A stretch of 64,000 nucleotides of DNA, taken from positions 124,001 to 188,000 of the forward strand of contig NZ_JAMYDU010000001.1 in NCBI RefSeq assembly GCF_024138395.1, given 5' to 3'. Under the pieces are notes generated by a model. That model was not told where the DNA came from, made no database searches, and was given only the letters and a program-made list of their open reading frames with translations. This document shows, one piece after another, positions 17,366 to 26,362 of the stretch (position 1 is the stretch's first letter; every line of letters begins with the position of its first letter). The position numbers and the translations under genes are program-made. The stretch comes from Pseudomonas mandelii (GTDB lineage Bacteria; Pseudomonadota; Gammaproteobacteria; Pseudomonadales; Pseudomonadaceae).

Positions 17366-17476
17366 ATGAACAACTTTACCTGCCGGGACTGTCCCGACAG
17401 CGACCTTGACGAGATTTATTCAGACTTCGTCCAGCCAGTGGTCACAAAAAGGCCCCGCAATAAAAGCGGGGCCTGA
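17366..17476 (+). CDS. Possible 36-residue ORF with a CxxC motif
   Basis: ATG to TGA reads a 36-residue peptide starting MNNFTCRDCPDSD, acidic then basic, whose last nine codons run through the terminator hairpin of the opposite-strand gene. No good ribosome site is visible. The frame is open upstream as well, which weakens the case. Recorded as a low-confidence candidate only. Confidence 0.25.
   Translation: MNNFTCRDCPDSDLDEIYSDFVQPVVTKRPRNKSGA
17445..17474 (-). terminator. Rho-independent terminator of the Tyr/Pro-rich gene
   Basis: Stem AGGCCCCGC/GCGGGGCCT with a seven-base loop, followed on the minus strand by TTTTTG. Confidence 0.9.
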
Positions 17477-17485
17477 TGAGCGTGT

Positions 17486-17851
17486 TTACCAGCGGTCGCC
17501 ACGATAATAACCATGGGGAGGGCCGTAATAGCCGCGTGGTGGACCATACCCGCGTGGCGGACCGTAATAGATCGGTGCCGGGCGGTAGTACATCGGTTGT
17601 TGAACGTAGACCGGCGCCGGTTGGTAATAAACAGGCGGTGGCTGCACGTATACCGGTTGTGGCTGAATGTACACCGGTTGCTCCACATAAATTGGCCGAT
17701 CACGACCGATAATTGCTGAGCCGATGATTGCCGAGCCGACGATCGCACCAAACACAGCCGGACCTTCCCAGCCACGACCACCTGCTTCTGCCTGCCCTGC
17801 GATAGCGAGAGCACCGATCAGCAAGGCTACTGTGGGGATTTTACGGATCAT
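17486..17851 (-). CDS. Exported Tyr/Pro/Gly-rich repeat protein
   Basis: 121 residues: a signal peptide at 1-22 ending AEA, a short glycine-rich hydrophobic segment (GAIVGSAIIGSAIIG, about 34-48), then a low-complexity tail of repeats such as YVEQPVYIQPQPVYVQPPPVYYQ and GYGPPRGYYGPP fragments. Proteins of this type sit in the cell envelope, but their role is not established. The ATG follows GAGGA by seven bases. A strong terminator lies directly after the stop. Tyrosine and proline make up most of the last 70 residues. Confidence 0.78.
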   Translation of the reverse strand: MIRKIPTVALLIGALAIAGQAEAGGRGWEGPAVFGAIVGSAIIGSAIIGRDRPIYVEQPVYIQPQPVYVQPPPVYYQPAPVYVQQPMYYRPAPIYYGPPRGYGPPRGYYGPPHGYYRGDRW

Positions 17852-18090
17852 GATAAGTCCTCGGTTCTTCGACCCGGCGCTCGCGTCTGCAATAGACACA
17901 AGTTGTCGCGGGGATACTTCTAAGACAGTTTTTTTTAAAAAATCAGCACAGCCGTTGGGTAAATTTTGTGTAAGGTCTGTACCGGCTTCTTTACGGCTGT
18001 GTGCCAGGTGCAGACTGGCTTTTATGATCAATCAGAACCGGTGGAGTGGCTAATCCCGTCCATCCGAAAGTGCTATTGAAGGAGATTCCA

Positions 18091-18909
18091 ATGCAGATGA
18101 ACCCCAACAGAGACACTCAGCTGTGCATGTCACTCTCGGGGCGCCCCGGCAACTTCGGCCTGCGGTTTCATAACCATCTGTACGAACAACTGGGCCTGAA
18201 TTTCTATTACAAAGCCTTCAGCAGCCAGGACTTGCCGGGCGCTGTGGGCGGCATTCGCGCCTTGGGTATTCGGGGTTGCGGGGTTTCAATGCCATTCAAG
18301 GAGGCTTGTATTGCGTTGGTCGATGAGCTGGATGCATCGGCTGAAGCCATTCAATCGATCAATACTATCGTCAACACCAATGGCCATCTCAAAGCCTATA
18401 ACACCGACTACATCGCCATCGCCCAGTTGCTTGAGACTCATCAGGTTCCCAAGGATTCGACCTTTGCCCTGCGCGGTAGCGGCGGCATGGCCAAGGCTGT
18501 GGCCAGTGCCTTGCGCGATGGCGGCTACAAAAACGGCGTGATTGTGGCCCGTAATGAGCGCGCCGGGCGTGCTTTGGCTGAATCGTTGGGTTATTCATGG
18601 CAGGCGGAACTGGGGAGCCAGCGCCCGCAGATGCTGATCAACGTCACGCCCATTGGCATGGCCGGCGGGCCGGAAGCGGATCAACTGGCGTTCGAGCCTG
18701 ACGCTATCGCTGCGGCTGAAACTGTATTCGATGTGGTGGCGATCCCCTCGGAAACCCCACTGATCGTGCGCGGTCGTGCTGAAGGCAAACGGGTGATTAC
18801 CGGGCTGGAAGTGATTGCGATCCAGGCGTTGGAACAGTTCGTGCTCTACACCGGTGTGCGGCCGACCGATGAACAATTCCAGAAAGCCGTGGCGTTTGCT
18901 CGGGGCTGA
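18091..18909 (+). CDS. Shikimate dehydrogenase-like oxidoreductase (SdhL/HI0607 type)
   Basis: 272 residues of the AroE superfamily. The N-terminal substrate domain begins NRDTQLCMSLSGRPGNFGLRFHNHLY, resembling the Haemophilus HI0607 class rather than housekeeping AroE. The shikimate-binding lysine is kept in VSMPFKEACI (Lys70 region), and NTDYIA is present. The nucleotide motif is GSGGMAKAV instead of the usual GAGGAARA. The ATG follows AAGGAG at ideal spacing. HI0607-type enzymes have weak shikimate activity, so a different natural substrate is likely. It is monocistronic. Confidence 0.85.
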   Translation: MQMNPNRDTQLCMSLSGRPGNFGLRFHNHLYEQLGLNFYYKAFSSQDLPGAVGGIRALGIRGCGVSMPFKEACIALVDELDASAEAIQSINTIVNTNGHLKAYNTDYIAIAQLLETHQVPKDSTFALRGSGGMAKAVASALRDGGYKNGVIVARNERAGRALAESLGYSWQAELGSQRPQMLINVTPIGMAGGPEADQLAFEPDAIAAAETVFDVVAIPSETPLIVRGRAEGKRVITGLEVIAIQALEQFVLYTGVRPTDEQFQKAVAFARG

Positions 18910-18934
18910 TCATCCCGATTTTCTATTGAATGTA

Positions 18935-19014
18935 CCGGCCCCTTCGCGGGCAAGCCCGCTCCCACAGGTTCAGCGCTGATCTTGTGGGAGCGGGCTTGCC
19001 CGCGAAGGGGCCGG
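18935..19014. repeat. REP pair (BIME), GTGGGAGC class
   Basis: Almost perfect inverted arms of about 32 bp (CCGGCCCCTTCGCGGGCAAG and complement) around a 16-bp spacer. Confidence 0.92.
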
Positions 19015-19060
19015 CACATCCTGCATCAATATGACTGACAGACCGTTGGCGCTGACCTTT

Positions 19061-19083
19061 GTGGGAGCGAGCTTGCTCGCGAT
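19061..19083. repeat. Single REP arm
   Basis: GTGGGAGCGAGCTTGCTCGC without an inverted partner, 47 bp after the preceding BIME. Confidence 0.75.
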
Positions 19084-19197
19084 TGTTGCGACTCGGTCTC
19101 CTGCCAATCCCCACTCACTTGCCCACGAATATCCCCCGCCTATACTGGCCACCAGCAAGCGCAGATTTGCTCTCCAGCCACCGTGACCGAGGTTTTC

Positions 19198-19716
19198 ATG
19201 CATCCCGCCATTCTCAACCTGGATCAGGCCGAACTTTTACCGCTGCCCGAAGAGTTTGCTCCCACCGGAGACGCTGCCGGCCGCTATCAACAACGCTTTG
19301 CCCGCATGGGCCAGCAACTGGGCGCGCAAAAGCTGGGTTATCGGTTGTACGCCCTGGAGCCGGGCATGCGCGGCAGTCCTTTTCATAGTCATCGGGTCAA
19401 CGAGGAGATGTTCTACATCGTGGCCGGGGAAGGCGAGGTTCGCCTTGGCACCGAACGCTTTGCGATCCGCGCCGGTGACGTGATTGCCTGCCCGGCGGGC
19501 GGTCCTGAAGCCGCGCACCAGATCATCAACACCAGCAGCGGCGAGTTGCGCTACCTGGCGGTCAGTACCCAGCAATCGCCGGATATTTGCGAATACCCGG
19601 ATTCCGGTAAATACGTGGTGATGGACGACTTCAAGGTCGATGCCGAGGGCAATGCTTCGGGCTTCGTCGCGGTCGCCAGGCAGGCCGATGGCGTGGATTA
19701 TTGGGACGGTGAGTAG
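19198..19716 (+). CDS. Cupin-domain protein
   Basis: 172 residues with one double-stranded beta-helix. The first cupin motif is visible at about residues 62-80 (SPFHSHRVNEEMFYIVAGEGE, His, His, Glu ligands) and the second around PAGGPEAAHQIIN, which supplies the last histidine. Metal binding is therefore likely. The ATG follows GAGG by five bases; a GTG five codons upstream is less likely. Small cupins include dioxygenases, isomerases and storage-sugar enzymes; no substrate can be named. It stands alone. Confidence 0.85.
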   Translation: MHPAILNLDQAELLPLPEEFAPTGDAAGRYQQRFARMGQQLGAQKLGYRLYALEPGMRGSPFHSHRVNEEMFYIVAGEGEVRLGTERFAIRAGDVIACPAGGPEAAHQIINTSSGELRYLAVSTQQSPDICEYPDSGKYVVMDDFKVDAEGNASGFVAVARQADGVDYWDGE

Positions 19717-19742
19717 CTATTCAGGGTTGAACGCATTCTTGG

Positions 19743-19884
19743 GCAGCTACCGAGCCTGCGAGGCTGCGTTCGGCTACGCAGTAGTCGTGAATTCAGACGA
19801 CTCAGTGCTTCAGGAAAACCGTGTATGCAGGGTTTACGACTGCTTCGCAGCCGAACGCAGCCTCGCAGGCTCGGCAGCTGCTAC
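19743..19884. repeat. AGCAGCTGCCGAG-class palindromic element, copy 2
   Basis: Arms of GAGCCTGCGAGGCTGCGTTC and complement, with a spacer that on the minus strand matches the plus-strand spacer of the copy at 48528 (GCAGTCGTAAACCCTGC). Confidence 0.88.
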
Positions 19885-19914
19885 AGGCGAACGCAGCAGC
19901 TGCTCAGGTGCGGA

Positions 19915-20562
19915 TTATTCGAGGCGTGCCAAGCGCTCTTCCAGCGCCGCAATCCGCGCTTCAAGCTCTTCGATTCGCTCAACCGACACACCGCCACTAG
20001 TGCTACGTTCCGCCGGATTCTGTCGGGCTGCCAGGATCGCGTCGATCTCCGCCGGATCACCCAGCGCATGCATGTAACGGTCTTCGCGCTGGCCGGCCTG
20101 ACGCGGGATCAACAGCGCCAGGCCTCTGGCGATCAAGCGTTCCAGTTGGTGCACCACCTGCTCGGCATCTTCGAAGTCATGCATGCGGCCGCTGCGGGTC
20201 AGCAGTTCGTTGACCGTCTGCGGGCCGCGCAGGAACAACAGCCCGAGCAGAATCACCTGCGCCGGCACCAGTTCCAGCGCCTTGTCGACCCGATGCTCCC
20301 AGCGGTCGGCACGGCTGCCCATCACCAGTCTGGTAAAACCGCGACCTTCCAGAACGCGCAGGCTCTGGCCAACCTGGCCCTGGCTGAGGTTCATTACCGG
20401 TTCGCGGCTGGTTTTCTGGTTGCAGGCAATCACCAGCGCATTGAGCGTCAGCGGATAGGTTTCCGGGCTGGTGGCCTGTTTCTCGATCAACGAGCCCAGA
20501 ATGCGGATTTCCGTGCTGTTGAGCCGCGGTTCGTCGGAGGTCGTTTCTTGCTCAGTGCTCAT
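19915..20562 (-). CDS. yceH: YceH family (DUF480) winged-helix protein
   Basis: 215 residues matching UPF0502/YceH: two tandem winged-helix domains ([21 protein letters not shown] at the start of the first; [20 protein letters not shown] in the second) and a C-terminal coiled coil rich in leucine, glutamate and arginine ([19 protein letters not shown]). Cellular role is unknown; DNA binding is likely from the fold. Length is normal. It is convergent with the cupin gene across a palindromic element and divergent from the DUF1993 gene. Confidence 0.92.
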   Translation of the reverse strand: MSTEQETTSDEPRLNSTEIRILGSLIEKQATSPETYPLTLNALVIACNQKTSREPVMNLSQGQVGQSLRVLEGRGFTRLVMGSRADRWEHRVDKALELVPAQVILLGLLFLRGPQTVNELLTRSGRMHDFEDAEQVVHQLERLIARGLALLIPRQAGQREDRYMHALGDPAEIDAILAARQNPAERSTSGGVSVERIEELEARIAALEERLARLE

Positions 20563-20702
20563 CGCGCTTTTCCCTATGCAGTCGAAGCATGCAGTCGAAG
20601 CCGCCTAGCCTAATCCTTGCAGGATAAAAGACAAGCCGCTGGGTGGCCGGGCATGGCTATAATCGTTCCACATTTTTACTCCTGTCACCACACGAGACCA
20701 TC

Positions 20703-21212
20703 ATGACTATTTCCCTGTACGCCGCTTCCGTTCCGGTTTTCCAGCAAATGCTCAACGCCCTGAGCAACAACCTGAGCAAGGCCGAAGCCCACGCTACCGC
20801 GAAAAACATTGACCCGAACGCGTTCCTGCAAGCCCGTCTGTACCCGGACATGTTCCCGCTGGTGCGTCAGGTGCAGATCGCCGTTGATTTCGCCAAAGGC
20901 GTTTCGGCGCGTCTGGCTGAAGTCGAACTGCCGAAATATGACGACACCGAAACCACCTTCGCCGAACTGCAAGCGTTGATTGCCAAGGTCCTGGCCTTCA
21001 TCGGCGAGATCAAACCGGAGCAGATCGACGGCAAGGAAGGCATCGAGATCGTTACCCGTCCAGGCACCCCTAAAGAGAAGCGCTTCACTGGCCAGGCTTA
21101 CCTGCTGAGCTACGGTTTGCCGCAGTTCTTCTTCCACGTCACCACTGCTTACGCATTGCTGCGTCACAACGGCGTGGAAGTGGGCAAGCGCGATTACATG
21201 GGCGCGTTCTAA
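20703..21212 (+). CDS. DUF1993 family protein
   Basis: 169-residue helical protein of DUF1993, a DinB-like four-helix fold of unknown function. Typical pieces are SLYAASVPVFQQML at the N-terminus, ARLYPDMFPLVRQVQIA in the middle and FFFHVTTAYALLRHNGVEVGKRDY at the C-terminus. The MTISLYAAS start is chosen because the upstream in-frame extension reads through promoter-like DNA. A perfect bidirectional terminator follows. The histidines seen could bind metal as in DinB proteins, but the triad is not certain. Confidence 0.86.
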   Translation: MTISLYAASVPVFQQMLNALSNNLSKAEAHATAKNIDPNAFLQARLYPDMFPLVRQVQIAVDFAKGVSARLAEVELPKYDDTETTFAELQALIAKVLAFIGEIKPEQIDGKEGIEIVTRPGTPKEKRFTGQAYLLSYGLPQFFFHVTTAYALLRHNGVEVGKRDYMGAF

Positions 21213-21225
21213 ACCACCCAGGTAC

Positions 21226-21265
21226 AAAAAAGCCCGCCAAGGTGTAAGCCTTGGCGGGCTTTTTC
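21226..21265. terminator. Bidirectional terminator between DUF1993 gene and sstT
   Basis: Perfect 12-bp stem AGCCCGCCAAGG/CCTTGGCGGGCT, AAAAA on the left and TTTTT on the right, serving both convergent genes. Confidence 0.93.
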
Positions 21266-21299
21266 GTTTTGCCTTCGGCGAAGGCGTACTTGAGATCGC

Positions 21300-21342
21300 T
21301 TTCGCCGGCAAGTCGGATCGCCGCACCGCTGGCTCCTACAGG
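21300..21342. repeat. Single REP arm with internal insertion
   Basis: Reads CGCCGGCAAG then GTCGGATCGCCGCACCGC then GGCTCCTACAGG. The same insertion inside a REP arm occurs in the pair at 58628. Confidence 0.65.
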
Positions 21343-21349
21343 TGCGTTG

Positions 21350-22600
21350 TTAGGCCAAACGCTGAGCTTCCCGGGCTTTCTGGGTCTTCTGTTCCTCACG
21401 TAGGCACGCCGCCGCAGTGAACAGCACGTCGGTGGAGGAATTCAGCGCGGTTTCCGCCGAGTCCTGCAACACACCGATGATGAAGCCGACCGCCACCACT
21501 TGCATGGCGATTTCGCTCGGGATGCCGAACAGGCTGCACGCCAGCGGAATCAGCAACAGCGAACCGCCGGCCACGCCCGAGGCGCCACAGGCACAGATCG
21601 CCGCGACGATGCTGAGCAGGATGGCTGTCGGCACATCCACGGCGATGCCCAGGGTGTGCACGGCGGCCAGGGTCAGCACGGTGATGGTGATCGCGGCGCC
21701 GGCCATGTTGATGGTGGCGCCGAGCGGGATCGACACCGAATAGGTATCTTCGTGCAGGCCCAGGCGCTTGCTCAATTCCAGGTTGACTGGAATGTTCGCC
21801 GCCGAACTGCGAGTGAAAAACGCAGTGATGCCGCTCTCGCGCAGGCAGGTGAGTACCAGCGGGTACGGGTTGCGACGCAGCTTCCAGAACACAATGGCCG
21901 GGTTCATCACCAGCGCCACGAACAGCATGCAGCCCAGCAACACGACCAGCAGATGCATGTAACCGATCAAGGCACCGAAACCGGAGGTGGCGAGGGTCGA
22001 GGCCACCAGGCCGAAAATCCCCAGCGGCGCAAAGCGAATCACCAGGCGCACGATCAAGGTCACGCCATTGGACAAATCACCCAGCACCTCGCGCGTCGTC
22101 TCGCCGGCATGGCGGATCGCAACGCCCATGCCGATCGCCCAAGCGAGAATGCCGATGAAGTTGGCGTTCATCAGCGCGCTGACCGGGTTGTCGACCACGC
22201 TGAGCAACAGACTTTGCAGCACTTCGCTGATGCCGCCCGGTGCGGTCACGGCCACATCCTGGGTAGCCAGCACCAGGCTCGACGGAAACAGCGTACTGGC
22301 GATCACCGCCACCACGGCCGCACCGAAAGTGCCCAGCAAATACAGAAACAGAATCGGCCGGATATGGGTTTCCTGGCCGTGCTTATGGTTGGCAATCGAC
22401 GCCATGACCAGCACGAACACCAGAATTGGCGCGACAGCCTTGAGCGCCGACACGAACACTTTGCCAATGAAGGCGGTGGACTTGGCCAGCTCAGGCGCGA
22501 ACAACGCCAAGGCAATCCCGGCGATCAGGCCGATGATGATTTGCGTGACCAGGCTGCTGCGTTTCAGGCGTTGCAAGAGAGAAGGGGATGAAGCGGTCAT
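21350..22600 (-). CDS. sstT: Serine/threonine:sodium symporter SstT
   Basis: 416-residue DAACS/glutamate-transporter-fold permease that takes up L-serine and L-threonine with sodium. The conserved hairpin-1 serines ([12 protein letters not shown]), the substrate/sodium motif [11 protein letters not shown] and the C-terminal [23 protein letters not shown] are all present, matching SstT rather than the glutamate or dicarboxylate branches. Start [21 protein letters not shown] is the usual SstT N-terminus; an in-frame start 66 bp upstream is not supported. The gene has its own divergent promoter region shared with an MFS gene. Confidence 0.95.
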   Translation of the reverse strand: MTASSPSLLQRLKRSSLVTQIIIGLIAGIALALFAPELAKSTAFIGKVFVSALKAVAPILVFVLVMASIANHKHGQETHIRPILFLYLLGTFGAAVVAVIASTLFPSSLVLATQDVAVTAPGGISEVLQSLLLSVVDNPVSALMNANFIGILAWAIGMGVAIRHAGETTREVLGDLSNGVTLIVRLVIRFAPLGIFGLVASTLATSGFGALIGYMHLLVVLLGCMLFVALVMNPAIVFWKLRRNPYPLVLTCLRESGITAFFTRSSAANIPVNLELSKRLGLHEDTYSVSIPLGATINMAGAAITITVLTLAAVHTLGIAVDVPTAILLSIVAAICACGASGVAGGSLLLIPLACSLFGIPSEIAMQVVAVGFIIGVLQDSAETALNSSTDVLFTAAACLREEQKTQKAREAQRLA

Positions 22601-22930
22601 AACGGCATCTCTGATTTTATTAGGGTGCAGGGTTCTGCTCATGCAGCAAAAAGCCGGGCAGGCCACATGGAGAGAACCGAAGGGTCGCTACATCAATGCC
22701 AATGAATGGCCGATGAGCAAAGTGTAAGTACCGCGGGCCGCGGACTTTATCACAGCGTAGCCGTGATCCTTCAGACCTGTGACGATCTGCCACCCGATTG
22801 CTCAACGCGATTTGCAGGTTCGTGCAACCTCGTCCGGAAACACTCTGTTAAGCTTCGCCCTCCTCATTTTCATGTTCCGCCAGCGAGCCTTCAGGCTGTC
22901 GCTGGTGTCGTCGTTTCTCTGGAGTTCTGC
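22601..22930. other. sstT / MFS divergent intergenic region
   Basis: 330 bp with no gene I would call. It holds three dyads: CCGCGGGCCGCGG (about 22733-22745), ATCAC-N9-GTGAT (22749-22767) and TTGCA-N6-TGCAA (22812-22827). The last two have the size and spacing of operators for dimeric helix-turn-helix regulators, but no regulator gene lies beside them. Confidence 0.5.
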
Positions 22931-24085
22931 ATGCTGTTGCCCATTCTTCTGTTGTCCGCCGCCGGTTTTACGGTGCTGACCACGGAATTCATCATCGTCG
23001 GCCTGTTGCCGGCAATCGCCCGTGATCTGGACGTCAGCATCCCTCAAGCGGGTTTGCTGGTGACCCTGTTCGCCTTTACCGTGGCCGCTTTCGGACCGTT
23101 CCTGACCGCCTACTTCGCCAGGTTTGAACGACGCAAACTGTTTATCAGCGTGCTGATCATGTTCGGCCTGGCCAATACGCTGGCGGCATTGGCGCCGAAC
23201 ATCGGGGTGATGGCCATTGCCCGATTGATTCCGGCGCTGGGGTTGCCGGTGTTCTGGGCATTGGCCAGTGAAACGGCGGTGGACATCGTCGGGCCGGAGT
23301 ACGCTGGGCGGGCCATCTCCAAGATCGGTTTCGGCATCGTCTGTGCCACGGTGTTCGGCATTCCGGTGGGTACGCTGATCTCCGATGCATTCGGCTGGCG
23401 CAGTGCCTTTGGCATTCTGGCGGTGATCGCGTTTGCCAAGGCGCTGCTGCTGTTTATCTACCTGCCGAAAACCAACCTGCACCAGCATCAAGTGAGCTTC
23501 CGCTCGCAGTTCAGAATCCTGCGCAGCCCGTTGATGCTGGGGCATGTGCTGTTATCGATCCTCGTGTTCAGCGGCATGTTCACCGCTTACACCTACCTGG
23601 CGGACATTCTTGAGCGGCTGGCCGGTTTCAACGGCACCGTGGTCGGTTGGTGCCTGATGGGCTTCGGTGCGGTCGGCTTGATCGGTAATTCGTTGGGCGG
23701 TCGCGCGGTGGATCGACATCCGCTCATCGCTTCAGTGACGTTCTGTGCCTTCATGATCGCCGGCATGGTGGCGCTGGTGCCGAACATTCATTCACCCCTC
23801 GGTCTGGCGGCAGCGATGGGGATCTGGGGCGTGACTCAGGCCGCGCTGTTCCTGGTCAGCCACGTGCGCCTGATGAAGGCTGCACCTGAAGCTCCGGCCT
23901 TTGCTGCATCGCTGAACATCGCCGGGGCCAATCTCGGAATCGGTCTGGGCGCGATGGTCGGTGGGCGGGTGATCGACAGTGTGGGCCTGGGTGGCCTGGG
24001 TTTCGCGGCGGCGGGTTTTATCCTTGTCTCGATCCTGTTGGCGATGGCGCTGATGACCTTCAAACCTCGCGAAATCTGCGCCTGA
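22931..24085 (+). CDS. MFS drug:proton antiporter-type (DHA1) transporter
   Basis: 384 residues and 12 predicted membrane segments. TTEFIIVGLLPAIARDLDVS at the N-terminus and FARFERRKLFISVLIMFGLAN (loop 2-3 motif) place it in the arabinose-efflux/YdhP-like DHA1 branch. The ATG follows CTGGAG by six bases; the open frame extends 225 bp upstream without support. It ends 4 bp before the stop of the convergent nhaR-like gene. Export is likely, substrate unknown. Confidence 0.87.
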   Translation: MLLPILLLSAAGFTVLTTEFIIVGLLPAIARDLDVSIPQAGLLVTLFAFTVAAFGPFLTAYFARFERRKLFISVLIMFGLANTLAALAPNIGVMAIARLIPALGLPVFWALASETAVDIVGPEYAGRAISKIGFGIVCATVFGIPVGTLISDAFGWRSAFGILAVIAFAKALLLFIYLPKTNLHQHQVSFRSQFRILRSPLMLGHVLLSILVFSGMFTAYTYLADILERLAGFNGTVVGWCLMGFGAVGLIGNSLGGRAVDRHPLIASVTFCAFMIAGMVALVPNIHSPLGLAAAMGIWGVTQAALFLVSHVRLMKAAPEAPAFAASLNIAGANLGIGLGAMVGGRVIDSVGLGGLGFAAAGFILVSILLAMALMTFKPREICA

Positions 24086-24089
24086 TGCC

Positions 24090-24989
24090 TCACATCTCGA
24101 CGAACAACTCGCGTCGGGCACCTTCGGTAATGGCGACAATGCCGGGGTGCTTGACCTTGCGTTCCACCGAGATGGCGTAGAACGATTCGCGCACCGCGTC
24201 GGTCTGGCCAATCACCTCCACGCCATATTGGCGTTTCACTTCGTCGGCAATCACGCTCGGGCCGATGAATATCCCACTGCCGGATTGGCCGAAGGCCTGC
24301 ATCAAGGCACTGTCGTCGAACTCGCCGACAATCCGCGGCTGGATCTGCTGTTCGGCAAACCAGCGTTGCAAGCGACTACGCACCACGGTTTCCGGTCCGG
24401 GAATCAGCAGCGGGGCGCCGTGCAGGCTGCGGGGGAAGTCCTGGCCATATCGCGCCGCCAGCTCAATGGTGGCGAAGAAGCTGATACCGCATTCACCGAG
24501 TTTCTGGCTGTAGCCCTTGATGTCCAGATTCGAGGGCATCGGGCTGTCGGAGATCACCAGATCAAGGCGTTGAATCGCCAGGTCGGCAAGCAAGCGTTCC
24601 AGTTTGTCTTCGCGACAGGTGATACGCAGCGGTTCGTTCAACTCCATGGTCGGCGCGATCAGGCGATAGACGATGGATTTGGGCACCACGTCGGCGACGC
24701 CCACCCGAAACAGAATCTGTTGCTCATTGGGCTGCGCCCGCAGCATCAACTCCAGCTCGCCACCGAGTTGAAACATCTGCTCGGCGTAGGGCAGGGTCTG
24801 ACGCCCGGCTTCGGTGAGTTCCAGCTGCCGGCCGACCCGGCGAAACAACTCGATGCCATAGGTTTGCTCGAGCAGGGAAATCTGCCCGCTGATGGTCTGT
24901 GGCGTCAGGTTCAACTGCTCACAGGCGCGCACGATGCTCCCGGTCTTGGCCACCACCCAGAAGTAGTGCAGCTGCCGATAATTCAACAT
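24090..24989 (-). CDS. nhaR: LysR-type regulator NhaR
   Basis: 299 residues. MLNYRQLHYFWVVAKTGSI with the helix-turn-helix ACEQLNLTPQTISGQISLLEQ is the characteristic NhaR N-terminus, and the effector half keeps SMPSNLDIKGYSQKLGECG-like and GIFIGPSVIADEV segments. In enterics NhaR responds to sodium and activates nhaA; it also controls other stress genes. No antiporter gene adjoins it here, so its targets in this strain are distal. It is convergent with the MFS gene and lies beside a palindromic element. Confidence 0.9.
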   Translation of the reverse strand: MLNYRQLHYFWVVAKTGSIVRACEQLNLTPQTISGQISLLEQTYGIELFRRVGRQLELTEAGRQTLPYAEQMFQLGGELELMLRAQPNEQQILFRVGVADVVPKSIVYRLIAPTMELNEPLRITCREDKLERLLADLAIQRLDLVISDSPMPSNLDIKGYSQKLGECGISFFATIELAARYGQDFPRSLHGAPLLIPGPETVVRSRLQRWFAEQQIQPRIVGEFDDSALMQAFGQSGSGIFIGPSVIADEVKRQYGVEVIGQTDAVRESFYAISVERKVKHPGIVAITEGARRELFVEM

Positions 24990-25024
24990 GTTGGTGAAAT
25001 CCCCTGTTCACATCACATCATCCC

Positions 25025-25136
25025 GTAGGAGCTGTTGTAGGAGCTGTCGAGTGAAACGAGGCTGCGATCTTTTGATCTTGTTCTTTAAAAAACAACATCA
25101 AAAGATCGCAGCCTCGTTTCACTCGACAGCTCCTAC
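25025..25136. repeat. GTAGGAGCTG-class palindromic element with partial duplication
   Basis: Inverted arms GTAGGAGCTGTCGAGTGAAA and complement carry AGGCTGCGATCTTTTGATCT; the arm start GTAGGAGCTGT is present twice in tandem at the left end. Confidence 0.88.
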
Positions 25137-25260
25137 GATTCGTTAAAACCGAAGTATAGCCGCTAAAAATACGAATTTTCCTGAAGTGTTTGCTTCCTTA
25201 GAATGCCTCGCTATCGACGGATCGCCATTCGGTTCTGTCTGTTCTATCGAGGAATGCATC

Positions 25261-25503
25261 ATGAAGCTTAAAACCACGGCGCTGCTGATAACGTCTTTAC
25301 TGGTGTTGGCCGGTTGCGACCAGGCCGAGAAAAGCGCTCAACAATTGATGGGCAAGGCTGCCGAAACCGCCAAACAGGCGATTGACGACACTCACAAAGC
25401 GGCCGAGCAAGCGTTGAGCGATGCCACGGGCGGTTTGATCAGCAAGAAAGAACAATCGGCCAAAGAGACGGACAAAACCGAATCTTCGTCCCAGGAAATC
25501 TAA
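25261..25503 (+). CDS. Small putative lipoprotein
   Basis: 80 residues with a lipoprotein signal peptide ending LVLAGC (Cys19 lipidated). The mature part is a lysine-, glutamate- and alanine-rich amphipathic helix (QLMGKAAETAKQAIDDTHKAAEQ) followed by a charged tail, similar to small envelope-stress lipoproteins. An in-frame start 75 bp upstream is rejected because it would bury the signal peptide. It lies 29 bp upstream of the terC-like gene, so the two may be co-transcribed. No function assigned. Confidence 0.78.
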   Translation: MKLKTTALLITSLLVLAGCDQAEKSAQQLMGKAAETAKQAIDDTHKAAEQALSDATGGLISKKEQSAKETDKTESSSQEI

Positions 25504-25532
25504 ACCGTCTACAAACGAGTCAGGACTGACCC

Positions 25533-26282
25533 ATGGAATACCTTTTAGAACTTGCTGCAAGCCCCACCGCGTGGGTCGCCCTGGCCACGCTGGTGGTGAT
25601 GGAAATCGTGCTCGGCATCGATAACCTGATCTTCATCTCGATCCTCACCAACAAGCTGCCCGAACAGCATCGCCAGAAGGCTCGGCGCATCGGTATCGGC
25701 ATGGCGTTGATCTTGCGCCTGGGCCTGTTGAGCACCATCGCATTCATCGTCCAGCTGACGGAGCCTGTGATCGAGATTCTGGGCCAAGCGTTCTCCTGGA
25801 AGGACATGATCCTGATTGCCGGTGGCCTGTTCCTGTTGTGGAAGGCGACCACCGAGATCCATCACAGCATGGACCCGGCGCCGGATGATCCGATGTCGGC
25901 TACCTCGACCGTGACCCTGGGCTTTGCCGCCGCGATCGGTCAGATCCTGCTGCTGGACATGGTGTTCTCCATCGACAGCATCATTACCGCTGTCGGCATG
26001 ACCGAGCATTTGCCGATCATGATCATTGCGGTGGTGGTGTCGGTACTGGTGATGTTGCTGGCGGCTGACCCTCTGGCCAAGTTCATCAACGACAATCCGA
26101 CGGTGGTGATGCTGGCGCTGGGCTTCCTGATCATGATCGGCATGACGCTGATCGCCGAAGGTTTTGGCGCCCACGTACCGAAAGGCTACATCTACGCGGC
26201 CATGGCGTTCTCGGCCACGATCGAAGGCTTGAACATGCTGTCGCGTCGGTCCAGGCAGAAGCGCATCGCCGCTGAAGCTTAA
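25533..26282 (+). CDS. TerC family integral membrane protein
   Basis: 249 residues with seven or so membrane segments. Family motifs with acidic residues inside the membrane are clear: [13 protein letters not shown] near residue 24 and [17 protein letters not shown] near 148. TerC relatives take part in tellurite resistance and in metal (manganese) efflux linked to membrane-protein quality control; this protein is of the YgdQ/TerC type without a CBS/CorC domain. A strong terminator follows. Exact ion is not known. Confidence 0.92.
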   Translation: MEYLLELAASPTAWVALATLVVMEIVLGIDNLIFISILTNKLPEQHRQKARRIGIGMALILRLGLLSTIAFIVQLTEPVIEILGQAFSWKDMILIAGGLFLLWKATTEIHHSMDPAPDDPMSATSTVTLGFAAAIGQILLLDMVFSIDSIITAVGMTEHLPIMIIAVVVSVLVMLLAADPLAKFINDNPTVVMLALGFLIMIGMTLIAEGFGAHVPKGYIYAAMAFSATIEGLNMLSRRSRQKRIAAEA

Positions 26283-26296
26283 CCTTCGTTAAACGA

Positions 26297-26336
26297 AACG
26301 GCCGCCTGAACTCGAAAGAGTCCAGGCGGCCGTTTT
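26297..26336 (+). terminator. Rho-independent terminator after terC-like gene
   Basis: 12-bp stem AACGGCCGCCTG/CAGGCGGCCGTT with a 14-base loop, then TTTTTG. Confidence 0.92.
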
Positions 26337-26362
26337 TGTTTGGAGGACCGAAAAAGCGTCGG

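Noticed and set aside
19640..20077. A 145-codon plus-strand frame from the cupin gene end into yceH
   Set aside because: It passes through the palindromic element at 19743-19884 and the antisense of yceH; composition is serine/arginine-rich and no start signal is present.
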